NCBI RefSeq assembly: GCF_013402875.1
Contig: NZ_CP058579.1
Location: 1,798,001 to 1,862,000 of the forward strand
Source of the DNA: Halorarum salinum
GTDB taxonomy: Archaea; Halobacteriota; Halobacteria; Halobacteriales; Haloferacaceae
Reading direction: 5' to 3'
Length of the DNA stretch: 64,000 nucleotides
Below are positions 24,420 to 33,843 of the stretch, piece by piece. Position 1 is the first letter of the stretch; each line of letters opens with the position of its first letter. The position numbers were made by a program, and so were the translations under genes. The notes beneath the pieces were generated by a model that worked only from the letters and a program-made list of their open reading frames with translations, did not search any database and was not told the DNA's origin.

Positions 24420-26666
24420 CTACGACGACAGCGTCGGCGACACCGACTCCAGGGCCGATTCGAAGTCCGCCATCGTCACCGACAGCTCGTCGGCGTGCTC
24501 GTTCGCATCGTCGCCGTGCTCGTCGGCGACGCGCTCGACCGCCCGCATCGTCGCCTCCCTGGCCACCGCCGTGAGGTCCGCGCCCGAGTAGCCGGCCGTC
24601 CGCGAGGCGAGGTCCTCGATGTCGACGTCGCCGGCCAGCGGCTTCCGCTCGGTGTGCACCCGGAGGATCTCCAGTCTCGCCTCCTCCTCCGGGGCCGGCA
24701 CCTCGACGTGGCTCTCCAGCCGACCCGGGCGGAGGAGCGCGTCGTCGAGCCGTTCCTTCCGGTTCGTGGCGGCCAGCACGGCGAGGTTCGGGTTGCCGGA
24801 CGCGCGATCGAACTCGGTGAGCAGCTGCGAGACGACGCGCTCGCCGACGCCGGAGTCGCCGCCGGCGAGGTCCCGATCGCCCGCCAGCGCGTCGATCTCG
24901 TCGAAGAAGACGATCGCCGGGGCGGCCTGCCGCGCGCGCTCGAACAGCTCACGGACGGCCTTCTCGGACTCGCCGACGTAGCGGTCGAGCAGCTCCGGCC
25001 CGGCGACCTGGATGAAGTTCACCTCCGACTCGCCCGCGATGGCGCGCGCGAGCAGCGTCTTCCCGGTCCCGGGCGGCCCCCACAGCAGCACCCCGGTCGG
25101 CGGGTCGGCGTCGGCCGCCTCGAACAGCGGGCCGTACGTCAGCGGCCAGGTGACGGTCCGCTCGAGCGCCTCCTTCGCCTCCGTCAGTCCGCCGACGTCG
25201 TCGAACGTGGTCGAGGGCTTCTCGGCGACGTACTCGCGCATCGCCGACGGCTCGACGCTCGCCATCGCCGCCTCGAAGTCCGCGCGGGTCACCTCCACCC
25301 CGGCGAGGTCCGCGTCGGCGTCGTCGTGGCGGACGCGCCGGAGCGCCGTCAGCGCGGCCTCGGTGGTGAGCGAGTCCACGTCCGCGCCGACGAAGCCGTA
25401 CGTCCGGGCCGCGAGCCGGTCGAGGTCGACGTCGTCGGAGAGCGGCATCCGGCGGGTGTGCACCTCCAGGATCTCCCGGCGGCCGGCCTCGCCGGGCACG
25501 CCGATCTCGATCTCTCGGTCGAAGCGGCCGCCGCGTCGCAGCGCGGGGTCGAGCGAGTCGACCCGGTTGGTCGCGCCGATGACGATCACGTCCTCGCGGG
25601 CGTCGAGCCCGTCCATCAGCGAGAGCAGCTGGCCGACGACGCGGTTCTCCATGTCGCCGCCCTCCTCGCGCTCGCCCGCGATGGAGTCGATCTCGTCGAA
25701 GAAGATTATGGCGGGGGCGTTCTCGTCGGCCTCGCGGAAGATGTCCCGCAGGCGCTCCTCGCTCTCGCCCTTGTACTTCGAGGTGATCTCGGGGCCCGAG
25801 ATCGAGAGGAACGTCGCGTCGACCTCGTGGGCGACGGCCTTCGCGATCAGCGTCTTCCCGGTCCCGGGCGGGCCGTGGAGCAGGACGCCCTTCGGCGGGT
25901 CGATGCCGAGCCTGGTGAACACCTCGGGCTCGGAGAGCGGGAGTTCGATGGTCTCGCGCACCAGGTCGAGCTCCTCGTCCAGCCCGCCGATGTCCTCGTA
26001 GCTGACCCCGCCCGCGGCGGGCGCCCCCGGCGCGGGGGTTCCACCCGCTCCGCCGGTCTCGCCCGCGCCGCCGGTCCCCGCCGACGCGCCGCCCGACTCG
26101 CCGCCGACCCCGGTCCGCGTCGCCCCGGACGTCGAGCGTGTTCGTTCCCCGTCCGCCCCCTCGCGTCGCCGCACGGTGACACGCGTCCCGTCGTTTATCC
26201 GCACCGGCCCAGCCGGGTCGGTGTCGCCCACGACGAACACGTTGCCGCCGAGGTGGGCGAGTCGGACCTGCTCGCCCGCAGTGACCGGGCGGCCGTCGAG
26301 GTCGCGCTTCGCCGCGCGGGCGAGCGTCGCGTCGTCGATGTCGACGTCGTCGAGCGCGGCCGGGGCGGTGAGCGTGACCGCGTCGGCTGCGTCGACGCTC
26401 TCGGCGGTCACCCGCACCGACTCGCCGATCCTCGCGCCGGCGTTCGTCCGCGTCTCCGCGTCGATCAGCAGTTCGCCGTCGTCGGCCTCCGCGCCCGCGG
26501 GCCACACCTTCGCCACCGTCTCGCGGTCGCCGGCGATGCGGACCGTCTCCCCGGAGAGCACGCCGAGCGCGCTCATGGCGGAGGCGGGGAGGCGGGCGAT
26601 GCCGCGGCCGGCGTCCCGCTTCGCGGCGCCGCGGACCTGGAGGGCGATCCCGTCGTCGTCGCTCAT
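24420..26666 (-). CDS. CDC48/VCP-type AAA ATPase
   Basis: This 748-residue protein has an N-terminal CDC48 double-psi barrel domain (about residues 5-90: VRGAAKRDAGRGIARLPASA) and a second N subdomain to about 170. A Gly/Ala/Thr-rich linker of about 45 residues precedes two AAA modules. Each has a Walker A GPPGTGKT and a Walker B (IIFFDEID; IVFFDEID), and the arginine-finger regions are intact. Archaeal Cdc48 hexamers unfold proteins and feed the proteasome. Haloarchaea carry several paralogues. The ATG at 26666 begins directly with the barrel. It is convergent with the methyltransferase, with only nine bases between them. Confidence 0.92.
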   Translation of the reverse strand: MSDDDGIALQVRGAAKRDAGRGIARLPASAMSALGVLSGETVRIAGDRETVAKVWPAGAEADDGELLIDAETRTNAGARIGESVRVTAESVDAADAVTLTAPAALDDVDIDDATLARAAKRDLDGRPVTAGEQVRLAHLGGNVFVVGDTDPAGPVRINDGTRVTVRRREGADGERTRSTSGATRTGVGGESGGASAGTGGAGETGGAGGTPAPGAPAAGGVSYEDIGGLDEELDLVRETIELPLSEPEVFTRLGIDPPKGVLLHGPPGTGKTLIAKAVAHEVDATFLSISGPEITSKYKGESEERLRDIFREADENAPAIIFFDEIDSIAGEREEGGDMENRVVGQLLSLMDGLDAREDVIVIGATNRVDSLDPALRRGGRFDREIEIGVPGEAGRREILEVHTRRMPLSDDVDLDRLAARTYGFVGADVDSLTTEAALTALRRVRHDDADADLAGVEVTRADFEAAMASVEPSAMREYVAEKPSTTFDDVGGLTEAKEALERTVTWPLTYGPLFEAADADPPTGVLLWGPPGTGKTLLARAIAGESEVNFIQVAGPELLDRYVGESEKAVRELFERARQAAPAIVFFDEIDALAGDRDLAGGDSGVGERVVSQLLTEFDRASGNPNLAVLAATNRKERLDDALLRPGRLESHVEVPAPEEEARLEILRVHTERKPLAGDVDIEDLASRTAGYSGADLTAVAREATMRAVERVADEHGDDANEHADELSVTMADFESALESVSPTLSS

Positions 26667-27010
26667 GTCGGCTCGTTGGGGAGGTGGGGGTTTACCGGTT
26701 TCCACTGGCGGGACGGCGGGTGTCCCCTCGAACCGGCGTGCGGCGGCCGCGCCTCGGTCACGCGAGCGAAGTCGTTCGAAAGACGCTTCGTGTCTTTCGT
26801 GACGACGAGACGGCGGAGCCGTCTCGAACCACGAGGGTGAGTTCCGAGGAGCGTGCTCCGAGGTACGGGAGGGCGAGGTGCGGGTGGACGGGACTTTCGG
26901 GGACTGTTCCACGACGATCGAACTGACTCCGAAGCCGACGGCCGCGGGACCGTTCGACGCCTCGTCCGAGCCCCACCAACCTCGCCACGCGTCCCGACGC
27001 CACGAACTCC
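26667..27010. other. Intergenic region with three adjacent hairpins
   Basis: No gene was recognised here. Three inverted repeats stand close together: CGAAAGAC (26777-26784) with GTCTTTCG (26792-26799); GAGACGGC (26807-26814) with GCCGTCTC (26818-26825); and GGAGCGTGCTCC near 26847. The string of palindromes resembles the short dispersed palindromic elements found between haloarchaeal genes. Downstream of 26865 the DNA is unremarkable until the end of the next gene at 27011. Confidence 0.55.
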
Positions 27011-27469
27011 CTACTCGCCGTCGAAGTCCAGCCCCGCGTCCTCGAGCAACTCCATCACGGTCGCGTCCACGTCTCCCTCCGAACCCACCTGCCCGGCGTA
27101 CCACCGGACTGCCGCCCCCAGCACGTCAGCCGGGTCGGTGCCGGCGAACTGGATGTTCGCGGTCCCGTCCTCGGACTTTCCGGCCAGCGCCAGCCCGTAC
27201 GGCGCACCCGAAGCGTCGAGTTCAGCGGCGAGCGCGTCGAGGGGAGGTTCGGCGTCGGGTTCGCCCGCCGACTCGGCCACCGTCGGGCCCACCTCGTCCG
27301 CCGGAGACCGACCGTCGACGCCCGCCCCTCCCCCCTCGGTGGAAATGACGTACCGACCGTCGTCGCGCTCTTCGACCTCCCGTCGTTCGCGGATGTCCAG
27401 GTCGTCCGGGTCGAGGACGCCCTCGTCCTCCGGACGGTCGTCGTCCGTTCGGTCGCTCCCGTCGGTCAC
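27011..27469 (-). CDS. Acidic haloarchaeal protein of unknown function
   Basis: This 152-residue protein begins with an Asp/Glu/Arg-rich region (MTDGSDRTDDDRPEDEGVLD) and RRE-VEERDDGRYVIS. It ends with a folded-looking domain of about 75 residues (LDALAAELDASGAPYGLALA, then IQFAGTDPADVLGAAVRWYA). There is no membrane segment or catalytic motif. The two-part layout is that of several uncharacterised haloarchaeal families. It is divergent from the isoleucyl-tRNA synthetase, separated by 200 bases. Confidence 0.75.
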   Translation of the reverse strand: MTDGSDRTDDDRPEDEGVLDPDDLDIRERREVEERDDGRYVISTEGGGAGVDGRSPADEVGPTVAESAGEPDAEPPLDALAAELDASGAPYGLALAGKSEDGTANIQFAGTDPADVLGAAVRWYAGQVGSEGDVDATVMELLEDAGLDFDGE

Positions 27470-27637
27470 GGCGGGTCCTCTGTCGGCATCCGGTTTAGGT
27501 TCTCGTCCCTGCGTATCAGCCGTGAAAGCGGGAGGCGGGAACGGAGGGGTTCGGTCCGCTGCCCGTTCGTGTCCGGCGGCCTCGCCGCCTCGTCCCGTGG
27601 GCGGCCGCGCCCGACTACGCGGACTGCAACACCACGG

Positions 27638-27647
27638 TTTTGATAAG
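27638..27647 (+). promoter_or_regulatory. TATA-like box of ileS
   Basis: TTTTGATAAG lies about 23-32 bases upstream of the ATG at 27670 and supports that start over the in-frame candidate at 27640, which falls inside the box. Confidence 0.5.
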
Positions 27648-27669
27648 CACCGGGCGGGTTCGTTCGCGT

Positions 27670-30600
27670 ATGGACGACAGCGACGTCTCGGACCAGTACG
27701 CCCCGGAGGCGGTCGAATCCGCCGTCGCGGCGCGCTGGGACGAGGAGGGCGCCTACGAGGCGGCGAAGGAGGCGCACGCCGGCGACCCCGAGTTCTTCTT
27801 CGTCGACGGGCCGCCGTACACGACCGGACAGATGCACCTCGGAACGGCCTGGAACAAGACGCTGAAGGACACGGTCATCCGCCACAAGCGGATGACCGGC
27901 CACGACGTCACCGACCGGCCGGGCTACGACATGCACGGGCTCCCCATCGAGACGAAGGTGGAACAGGAGCTCGGCTTCGACACCAAGCGGGACATCGAGG
28001 AGTTCGGCATGGAGAACTTCATCGAGGAGTGCCGCGAGTTCGCCGAGCGCAACCGGGAGAAGATGGACGAGGACTTCCAGTCCATCGGCGCCTGGATGGA
28101 CTGGGACGACCCGTACCGGACCATCTCGCCCGAGTACATGGAGGCCGCGTGGTGGGCGCTCTCGCGGGTCCACGACCGCGGGCTGGTCGAGCGGGGCAAA
28201 CGCGCGATCTCGCAGTGTCCCCGCTGTGAGACGGCCATCGCCAACAACGAGGTCGAGTACGAGGAGATCGAGTCGCCCTCCATCTACGTGACGTTCCCCC
28301 TGCGTGACCGCGAGGGGAGCCTGGTCATCTGGACGACGACGCCGTGGACCATCCCCGCCAACGAGTTCGTCGCGGTCGGACCGGACCTCACGTACCAGGA
28401 GGTCAGGGCGAGCAGGGACGGCGAGGAGGAGACCCTCTTCCTCGCCGAGTCGACCGTCGAGGACGTCCTGAAGCGCGGACGCTACGACGACTACGAGGTC
28501 GTCGCCGAGTACGCCGGTGAGGACCTGGTCGGCTGGGCGTACGAGCACCCGCTCGCGGAGGAGGTCCCCGACCACGCGACCGGCGAGGGCGTCGGACGGG
28601 TGTACACCGCCGACTACGTCGAGGCGGATCGGACCGGCCTCGTCCACTCCTCGCCCGGGCACGGCCAGGAGGACTTCGAGCGCGGGCAGGAACTCGGGCT
28701 CCCGACGTTCACCCCCGTCGCGGGCGACGGCACCTTCACCGAGGCCGGCGGCGCGTACGCGGGCCAGTTCGTCCGCGACGCCAACGACGACATCATCGAG
28801 GACCTGGACGCGAAGGGCCTGCTCCTCGCCGCGGAGACCCACTCCCACAGTTACGGCCACTGCTGGCGGTGTGACACGCCCATCGTCTTCCTCGCGACCG
28901 ACCAGTGGTTCATCCGCATCACCGAGATCAAGGACGAACTGCTGGCGAACATCGACGAGAGCGAGTGGCACCCCCACGAGGCCCGCGAGGGCCGCTTCCG
29001 GAACTTCGTCGAGGAGGCGCCCGACTGGAACGTCTCCCGCCAGCGCTACTGGGGCATCCCGCTGCCCATCTGGGTGCCCGAGGGCGAGGGGAACCCCGAC
29101 GCGGACGACCTCCTCGTCGTCGCCACGCGCGAGGAACTCGCCGAACGGGCCGACCAGGACGTCGACCCCGAGACGGTGGACCTCCACCGCCCGACCGTCG
29201 ACGAACTCACGATCACCGAGGACGGCGTCACCCACGAGCGCGTGCCGGACGTGTTCGACGTGTGGTTCGACTCGTCGGTCGCCACGCTCGGCACCATCGG
29301 CTACCCGTCGGACGAGGAGACGTTCGAGCGCCTGTGGCCCGCCGACCTCATCATCGAGGCGCACGACCAGACCCGCGGCTGGTTCTGGTCGCAGCTCGGC
29401 ATGGGGACGGCCGCGCTCGGCGAGTCGCCCTACGACGAGGTGCTGATGCACGGGTTCACCACCCTCGGCGACGGGACGAAGATGAGCAAGTCCCGCGGCA
29501 ACATCGTCACCCCCGAGGAGGCCATCGAGGAGGTCGGCCGGGACCCGCTCCGGTGTTACCTCCTCAGCCACGAGCAGCAGGGCCAGGACCTCGCGTTCGA
29601 GTGGGACGGCCTGCACGCCATGCAGTCGACGCTCAACATCCTCTGGAACGTGTTCCGCTTCCCGCTGCCGTACATGCGCCTCGACGGCTACGACCCGGCC
29701 GAGGCCGACCTCGACGACGGCGACCTGACGGTCGTCGACGAGTGGGTACTCTCCAGACTCCAGACCACGAAGGCCGAGATGGCCGACGCCTGGGCGGACT
29801 ACGAGGTCGACGACGCGCTGAACGCGCTCCTCTCGTTCGTCACCGAGGACGTCTCCCGCTTCTACGTGAAGGCCATCCGCGAGCGCATGTGGGAGGAGGA
29901 GGACTCCGGGAGCAAGCGCGCCGCCTACGCCACGATGTCGACGCTGCTCGACGAGGCCACGCGCCTGCTCGCCCCCTTCGCCCCGTACCTCACCGAGCGG
30001 ATGTACCAGCACCTCGACGGTGGGAAGACGACGGTCCACCAGCTCCCGTACCCCGAGGCCGACGAAACGCTCCGGAACCCCGACCTCGAACGCGACATGG
30101 CCGTCCTCCGGGACGTCGAGGAGGCCGCGGCGAACGCCCGCCAGCGCGCCGAGCGCAAGCTTCGCTGGCCGGTCACCCGCGTCGTGGTCGAGAGCGACGA
30201 CGCCGACGTCCGCGGGTCGGTCGGGAACCTGCGGGACCTGCTGGCAGAGCGCGTGAACGCCCGAACGGTCGAGGTGACCGACTCCTACGGCGAACTCGTC
30301 GAGGTGGCCGAGCCCGAGATGTCGACGCTCGGTCCGGCGTTCGGCGGCGACGCCCAGCGCGTCATGGAGGCCGTCCGCGGCGCGGCGCGTGCGGACCTCG
30401 ACGCGGGCGACGGGCTCTCCGTCGAGGTCGACGGCGAGGAGTACGACCTCGACGGGGAGATGGTGAACTTCCGATCGCAGGCCCCCGAGGGCGTCGTGGG
30501 CGTCGGGTTCGACGGCGGCACCGTCTACGTCGACACGGAGCTGACCGAGGGGATCGAGTCGGAGGGGTACGCCCGGGACGTGGTCCGCCGAATCCAGGAG

Positions 30601-30834
30601 ATGCGCAAGGAGCTCGACCTCGACGTAGACGAGCCGATCCGGGTCTCGCTCGAGGTGGCGGACGACCGCGTCGCCGGCTTCGTCGACGAGCACCGCGAGT
30701 ACGTCGCGGAGGAGACGCGGACGGCGGAGTTCACGGACGAGGCGGAGTTCGACCTGGTCGAGGAGTGGACCGTCGAGGGGGTCGAGGTCACCATCGGCGT
30801 GGCCCGCGTCCCCGCGGGGACGCGGGCCGAGTGA
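27670..30834 (+). CDS. ileS: Isoleucyl-tRNA synthetase
   Basis: This 1054-residue class I aminoacyl-tRNA synthetase charges tRNA-Ile. The HIGH-equivalent is in DGPPYTTGQMHLGTAWNK, the isoleucine-type segment is RPGYDMHGLPIETKVE, and the KMSKS loop is KMSKSRGNIV. The editing domain lies between the first two landmarks (VIWTTTPWTIPANEFVAVG). Paired cysteines CPRC and CWRC suggest zinc sites. The length and C-terminal domain match archaeal/eukaryotic-type IleRS. Highly acidic throughout, as expected in a salt-in organism. Confidence 0.97.
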   Translation: MDDSDVSDQYAPEAVESAVAARWDEEGAYEAAKEAHAGDPEFFFVDGPPYTTGQMHLGTAWNKTLKDTVIRHKRMTGHDVTDRPGYDMHGLPIETKVEQELGFDTKRDIEEFGMENFIEECREFAERNREKMDEDFQSIGAWMDWDDPYRTISPEYMEAAWWALSRVHDRGLVERGKRAISQCPRCETAIANNEVEYEEIESPSIYVTFPLRDREGSLVIWTTTPWTIPANEFVAVGPDLTYQEVRASRDGEEETLFLAESTVEDVLKRGRYDDYEVVAEYAGEDLVGWAYEHPLAEEVPDHATGEGVGRVYTADYVEADRTGLVHSSPGHGQEDFERGQELGLPTFTPVAGDGTFTEAGGAYAGQFVRDANDDIIEDLDAKGLLLAAETHSHSYGHCWRCDTPIVFLATDQWFIRITEIKDELLANIDESEWHPHEAREGRFRNFVEEAPDWNVSRQRYWGIPLPIWVPEGEGNPDADDLLVVATREELAERADQDVDPETVDLHRPTVDELTITEDGVTHERVPDVFDVWFDSSVATLGTIGYPSDEETFERLWPADLIIEAHDQTRGWFWSQLGMGTAALGESPYDEVLMHGFTTLGDGTKMSKSRGNIVTPEEAIEEVGRDPLRCYLLSHEQQGQDLAFEWDGLHAMQSTLNILWNVFRFPLPYMRLDGYDPAEADLDDGDLTVVDEWVLSRLQTTKAEMADAWADYEVDDALNALLSFVTEDVSRFYVKAIRERMWEEEDSGSKRAAYATMSTLLDEATRLLAPFAPYLTERMYQHLDGGKTTVHQLPYPEADETLRNPDLERDMAVLRDVEEAAANARQRAERKLRWPVTRVVVESDDADVRGSVGNLRDLLAERVNARTVEVTDSYGELVEVAEPEMSTLGPAFGGDAQRVMEAVRGAARADLDAGDGLSVEVDGEEYDLDGEMVNFRSQAPEGVVGVGFDGGTVYVDTELTEGIESEGYARDVVRRIQEMRKELDLDVDEPIRVSLEVADDRVAGFVDEHREYVAEETRTAEFTDEAEFDLVEEWTVEGVEVTIGVARVPAGTRAE

Positions 30835-30888
30835 GGCGGTCGAGCGGCACCTCCTCGCCGCGGGGCGGGCGCGGGTGACCCGTCCGGG

Positions 30889-31704
30889 TCAGTTCGCGGG
30901 CCCGGACGGGGTCCCGACGAGATAACAGTACCACGAGTCCCCGCGAGACACCTCGCCGCTCACCTCGACGTCGAACCCCCCGTCGGCCAGCATCGCCTCC
31001 CAGTACGCCACCGCCTCCTCGGTCTCCTCGTGGGTCGTCCGGAGTTCCAGCACGCCGAACCGCCCGCCCTCCCGCAGCGCCCGCCGCGCCTCCGCGACCG
31101 CCGCCTCGGCGTCCGCCCGCGGGAGGTCGTGCAGCACGCGGCAGGCGGTCACGACGTCCTGTGACCCGCCGGCGACCGGCAACCGGGCGGCGTCGCCCCG
31201 AACCGCCTCGGCGTCCAGCCCCGCCGCCGCGGCGTTTCGCTCGGCCAGTCGCGCGCCGTTGCCGAGGATCACACGGGCGTCGAAGGCATCGAGCGCGGTC
31301 ACGCGGGTCCCCCTCGGCGCGCCCCGCCCGTCAGCGGTAGTCGCGTGCCCCACGCCGTCGCCGTTCGGACTCGCGGCGCGAGACGCCCCGCTCAGTCCGA
31401 CGAGCGACCGCCCGGTGCCACAGCCGACGTCGAGCCAGCGGTCGGCGTCCCCCAGGTCGAGCGCGTGCCCGAGCGGGGCGTACTGCCACCGATCGGGTTC
31501 CCACGGTGCGGGGACGAGCAGCCGCTTCAGCGCGGGCTGGCCGTACCGGAGGCCGGCGAAGACGAGGACCAGTCCGGCGACGTATGCCGCCCCGGTGGCG
31601 ACGACCGTTCCGAGCGCGACCCCGCCCAGCGCGACCGCCAGGCCGACCCCGATGCGCCGGAGGCGGCGACGCCAGTGGTACACCCCGAACCAGTAGCGGA
31701 ACAC
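30889..31704 (-). CDS. Membrane-anchored class I SAM-dependent methyltransferase
   Basis: Starting from GTG at 31704 the product is 271 residues. A basic N-terminal segment (FRYWFGVYHWRRRLRRIG) is followed by one long or two short membrane helices at about residues 20-55 (VGLAVALGGVALGTVVATGA). Motif I then reads RWLDVGCGTGRSLVGL, and the later methyltransferase segments are VVTACRVLHDLPRAD and LREGGRFGVLELR. The open frame runs further upstream without family sequence, so GTG is the best start. Substrate is unknown; membrane anchoring suggests a lipid, quinone or membrane-protein target. Confidence 0.75.
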   Translation of the reverse strand: MFRYWFGVYHWRRRLRRIGVGLAVALGGVALGTVVATGAAYVAGLVLVFAGLRYGQPALKRLLVPAPWEPDRWQYAPLGHALDLGDADRWLDVGCGTGRSLVGLSGASRAASPNGDGVGHATTADGRGAPRGTRVTALDAFDARVILGNGARLAERNAAAAGLDAEAVRGDAARLPVAGGSQDVVTACRVLHDLPRADAEAAVAEARRALREGGRFGVLELRTTHEETEEAVAYWEAMLADGGFDVEVSGEVSRGDSWYCYLVGTPSGPAN

Positions 31705-32020
31705 GGCTTCCCCTCCATCGGGTCGCCCTTGCCTCTGTCGGAGATCGCTCGATCGACGCGGGACCGACGACGCCGCCCCCCGACCGGGTGTTTCGACGGA
31801 CCGACGTCCCACCGCCCGTCCGTCAGGAGCGGCGACGGGCCGACACCCTGCCGCCGTCCGAGCGGACGTCGCCGACGGCGCGCGACAGCCTGCTCGCCGG
31901 GGTGGATTTCCCGAGCGGCGTCCGTCGGCCCGTCGAGCGCTGCCGGTCGGGCGAGAGCCGAACCGGTCGGGTCCCCACCGACGACGCTTTCCGGCGGGCA
32001 CCCACACGACCCACCAGCGA
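31705..32020. other. Divergent intergenic region
   Basis: This 316-base gap separates the starts of the membrane methyltransferase (minus) and the phosphatase (plus). Open frames cross it on both strands, but none has haloarchaeal acidic composition. No clear TATA box or repeat was seen; it presumably carries both promoters. Confidence 0.4.
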
Positions 32021-32797
32021 ATGCCCCCGTCAGAGACCCCGGACGACCCCGACACGCCCGACGCGTCCGTCGTCGCCGCCGACGCCGCCAACGCCGCCGA
32101 CGCCGCCGACACGGGCGGGACCGACGTCCCTCCGCTCGCGCTCGACGTCGACGGCACGCTCACCACGCCGGCCCACACCGTCGACCCGCGGATCTTCGAG
32201 GTGCTCCCCCGGTGGCCCGCGCCGGTCGTCATCGCGACGGGGAAGGCGTTCCCGTACCCGGTCGCGCTCTGTCACTTCGTGGGAATCCCCGAGCGCGTCG
32301 TCGCCGAGAACGGCGGCGTCGTCTGCGTGGACGGGACGGTCCGCTTCGAGGGCGATCCCGAGCGAGTGCGCGAGGCCGTGGCCGCCTTCGAGGAGCGCGG
32401 CGGGGACCTCGGCTGGGACGGGGCGAACACGGCGAACCGCTGGCGGGAGACCGAGGCGGCGGCGCGGCAGACGGCGGACGAGACGCTGCTCCGCGAGATC
32501 GCCGAGAAGTTCGACCTCGACTTCCTCGACACGCAGTACGCCTACCACCTCAAGTCCCGCGGCGTGAGCAAGGGCCGGGCGCTGCTGACCGTCGCGGACG
32601 TCCTCGACGTGGACGCCGGCTCGTTCGTCGCAGTCGGCGACAGCGAGAACGACGCGGAGCTGTTCCAGGTCGTGGGGGAGGCGTACGCGCTCTCGAACGC
32701 GGACGAGGTCGCCAAGGGCGCGGCCGACCACGTCCTCGAGGAGGGGTTCGCGGACGGGACGATGGCGGTGCTCTCCGACCTGTTGAACCGCGCCTGA
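32021..32797 (+). CDS. HAD-superfamily phosphatase, phosphoglycolate phosphatase type
   Basis: This 258-residue protein has the HAD motif I LALDVDGTLTT (catalytic aspartates near residues 43-45), motif II in VIATGKAF, the lysine region KSRGVSKGRAL and motif IV VAVGDSENDAELF. The cap domain type and FVGIPERVVAENGGVV match archaeal phosphoglycolate phosphatase (type IIB cap). It would salvage 2-phosphoglycolate formed during DNA repair or photorespiration-like reactions. The first ~38 residues are a low-complexity Asp/Ala/Pro extension (AADAANAADAADT), so translation could start later, though no better ATG is visible. Confidence 0.85.
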   Translation: MPPSETPDDPDTPDASVVAADAANAADAADTGGTDVPPLALDVDGTLTTPAHTVDPRIFEVLPRWPAPVVIATGKAFPYPVALCHFVGIPERVVAENGGVVCVDGTVRFEGDPERVREAVAAFEERGGDLGWDGANTANRWRETEAAARQTADETLLREIAEKFDLDFLDTQYAYHLKSRGVSKGRALLTVADVLDVDAGSFVAVGDSENDAELFQVVGEAYALSNADEVAKGAADHVLEEGFADGTMAVLSDLLNRA

Positions 32798-32809
32798 TGG
32801 GCGACCCCG

Positions 32810-33121
32810 TCAGTCGGGACGCGTGGAATCCTCGATCCAGGCGGCGAACGGCTCGGCGACGGCCTCCGGTTCGAACCGCTCGATGCACGGCGTGTCGTAC
32901 GGGTGGAGTTCGGCGACCCGCTCCTCGGCCGCGGCGACGCGCGCGTCGCTCGTCTTCACGAACAGCACCTCCTCGGACTCGTCGGCGTGGACCTCGCCGT
33001 CCCAGCGGTAGGTCGACCGGCAGGGTACCCGGTTGACGCAGGCCGCCAGCCGTTCGTCGACGAGCGCTCGCGCGAGGTCGGGAGCCGCATCCGGCGGCGC
33101 GGTGACGTACAGCGTCGGCAT
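32810..33121 (-). CDS. cutA: CutA-like divalent cation tolerance protein
   Basis: This 103-residue protein has the CutA1 pattern: MPTLYVTAPPDAAPDLARAL, ERLAACVNRV, STYRWDGEV, then FVKTSDARVAAAEERVAELH and YDTPCI. CutA forms very stable trimers with a ferredoxin-like fold. It was linked to copper tolerance in bacteria, but its general role is unsettled. Length is exactly that of the family. It is convergent with the phosphatase gene and ten bases upstream of a HEWD gene's stop on the same strand, so these two may share a transcript. Confidence 0.9.
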   Translation of the reverse strand: MPTLYVTAPPDAAPDLARALVDERLAACVNRVPCRSTYRWDGEVHADESEEVLFVKTSDARVAAAEERVAELHPYDTPCIERFEPEAVAEPFAAWIEDSTRPD

Positions 33122-33131
33122 CCGGCCGGCC

Positions 33132-33308
33132 TCAGTCCTCGGTCCCCTCGAACGGGAGGAACGCGCCGTTGATGTCCCACTCGTGGATGCAGAAGACGTC
33201 GCCCCCGCCGCCGTCGACGCGCCAGGCGTCCGCCGCCTCGTTCCACCGCTCCACCCGACCGCACCGCTCGCACTCGCGGCGGTCCGGTCGGCGAATCTGG
33301 ACGGGCAT
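33132..33308 (-). CDS. HEWD-family small zinc-finger-like protein
   Basis: This 58-residue protein starts MPVQIRRPDRRECERCGRVE and contains FCIHEWDINGAFLPFEG, the HEWD signature that names the haloarchaeal family. The pair CERC near residues 13-16 with the later Cys-His suggests a small metal-binding fold. Function is unknown. The ATG at 33308 is favoured, although an in-frame start at about 33335 would add nine residues. It lies immediately upstream of cutA. Confidence 0.8.
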   Translation of the reverse strand: MPVQIRRPDRRECERCGRVERWNEAADAWRVDGGGGDVFCIHEWDINGAFLPFEGTED

Positions 33309-33412
33309 ATCCGGGAGAGGGGCGTCCCGAACCATAAGCCCACCGTCGGTGGCAGGCGGTCGCACCGGCGCCGGGCGGTAGAGCAAAGTGCCTCTCGCGT
33401 GAGTCGACTGGC

Positions 33413-33733
33413 GTGATCAAGGTGGTCGAGTTCGTCGTCCGCGACGGGGAGTACAGCCACGAGGAGTTCGCCGAGTACTGGCTCGAGGAACACGGCCCCG
33501 TCGCGTCCGAGCTCCCGGGGCTGAAACGCTACGTCACCTCGCTGCCGACCGACCCCGAGCGCGCCGACTACGACGGCGTCCTGGAGCTGTACTTCGAGGA
33601 CGTGGACGCGTACGGCGCCGCGTTCGACTCCGACGCCGGCGAGCGGACGCTGGCCGACGCCGAGGAGTTCCTCGAGGTCGGCGCCGGCCCCCGGATGATC
33701 GTCGAGGAGACGGTCCAAGTCGACGAGCGCTGA
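33413..33733 (+). CDS. EthD-domain protein
   Basis: This 106-residue dimeric alpha/beta-barrel protein has the EthD signature FAEYWLEEHGPVASELPGLKRYV. EthD proteins form ferredoxin-like dimers; some assist cytochrome P450 systems or act in polyketide cyclisation, but most are uncharacterised. Translation starts at GTG (33413); there is no suitable ATG. No oxygenase gene is nearby, so the role is open. Confidence 0.8.
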   Translation: MIKVVEFVVRDGEYSHEEFAEYWLEEHGPVASELPGLKRYVTSLPTDPERADYDGVLELYFEDVDAYGAAFDSDAGERTLADAEEFLEVGAGPRMIVEETVQVDER

Positions 33734-33843
33734 AGCGACGCCACGGGCCGGGCCCGCTCCGCCGTTCACGCGCTCTGGTGCCCCGTCCGGGGGACGGGTC
33801 GCACCGTCCGAGGGCTTATCGCCCGACGGGCCGAGCCACGTGC

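Noticed and set aside
27466-30693. A minus-strand open frame of more than 1000 codons opposite ileS
   Set aside because: It mirrors the IleRS gene codon for codon; in such GC-rich DNA the opposite strand often lacks stops. Its His/Arg/Leu/Val-rich composition is not that of a haloarchaeal protein.
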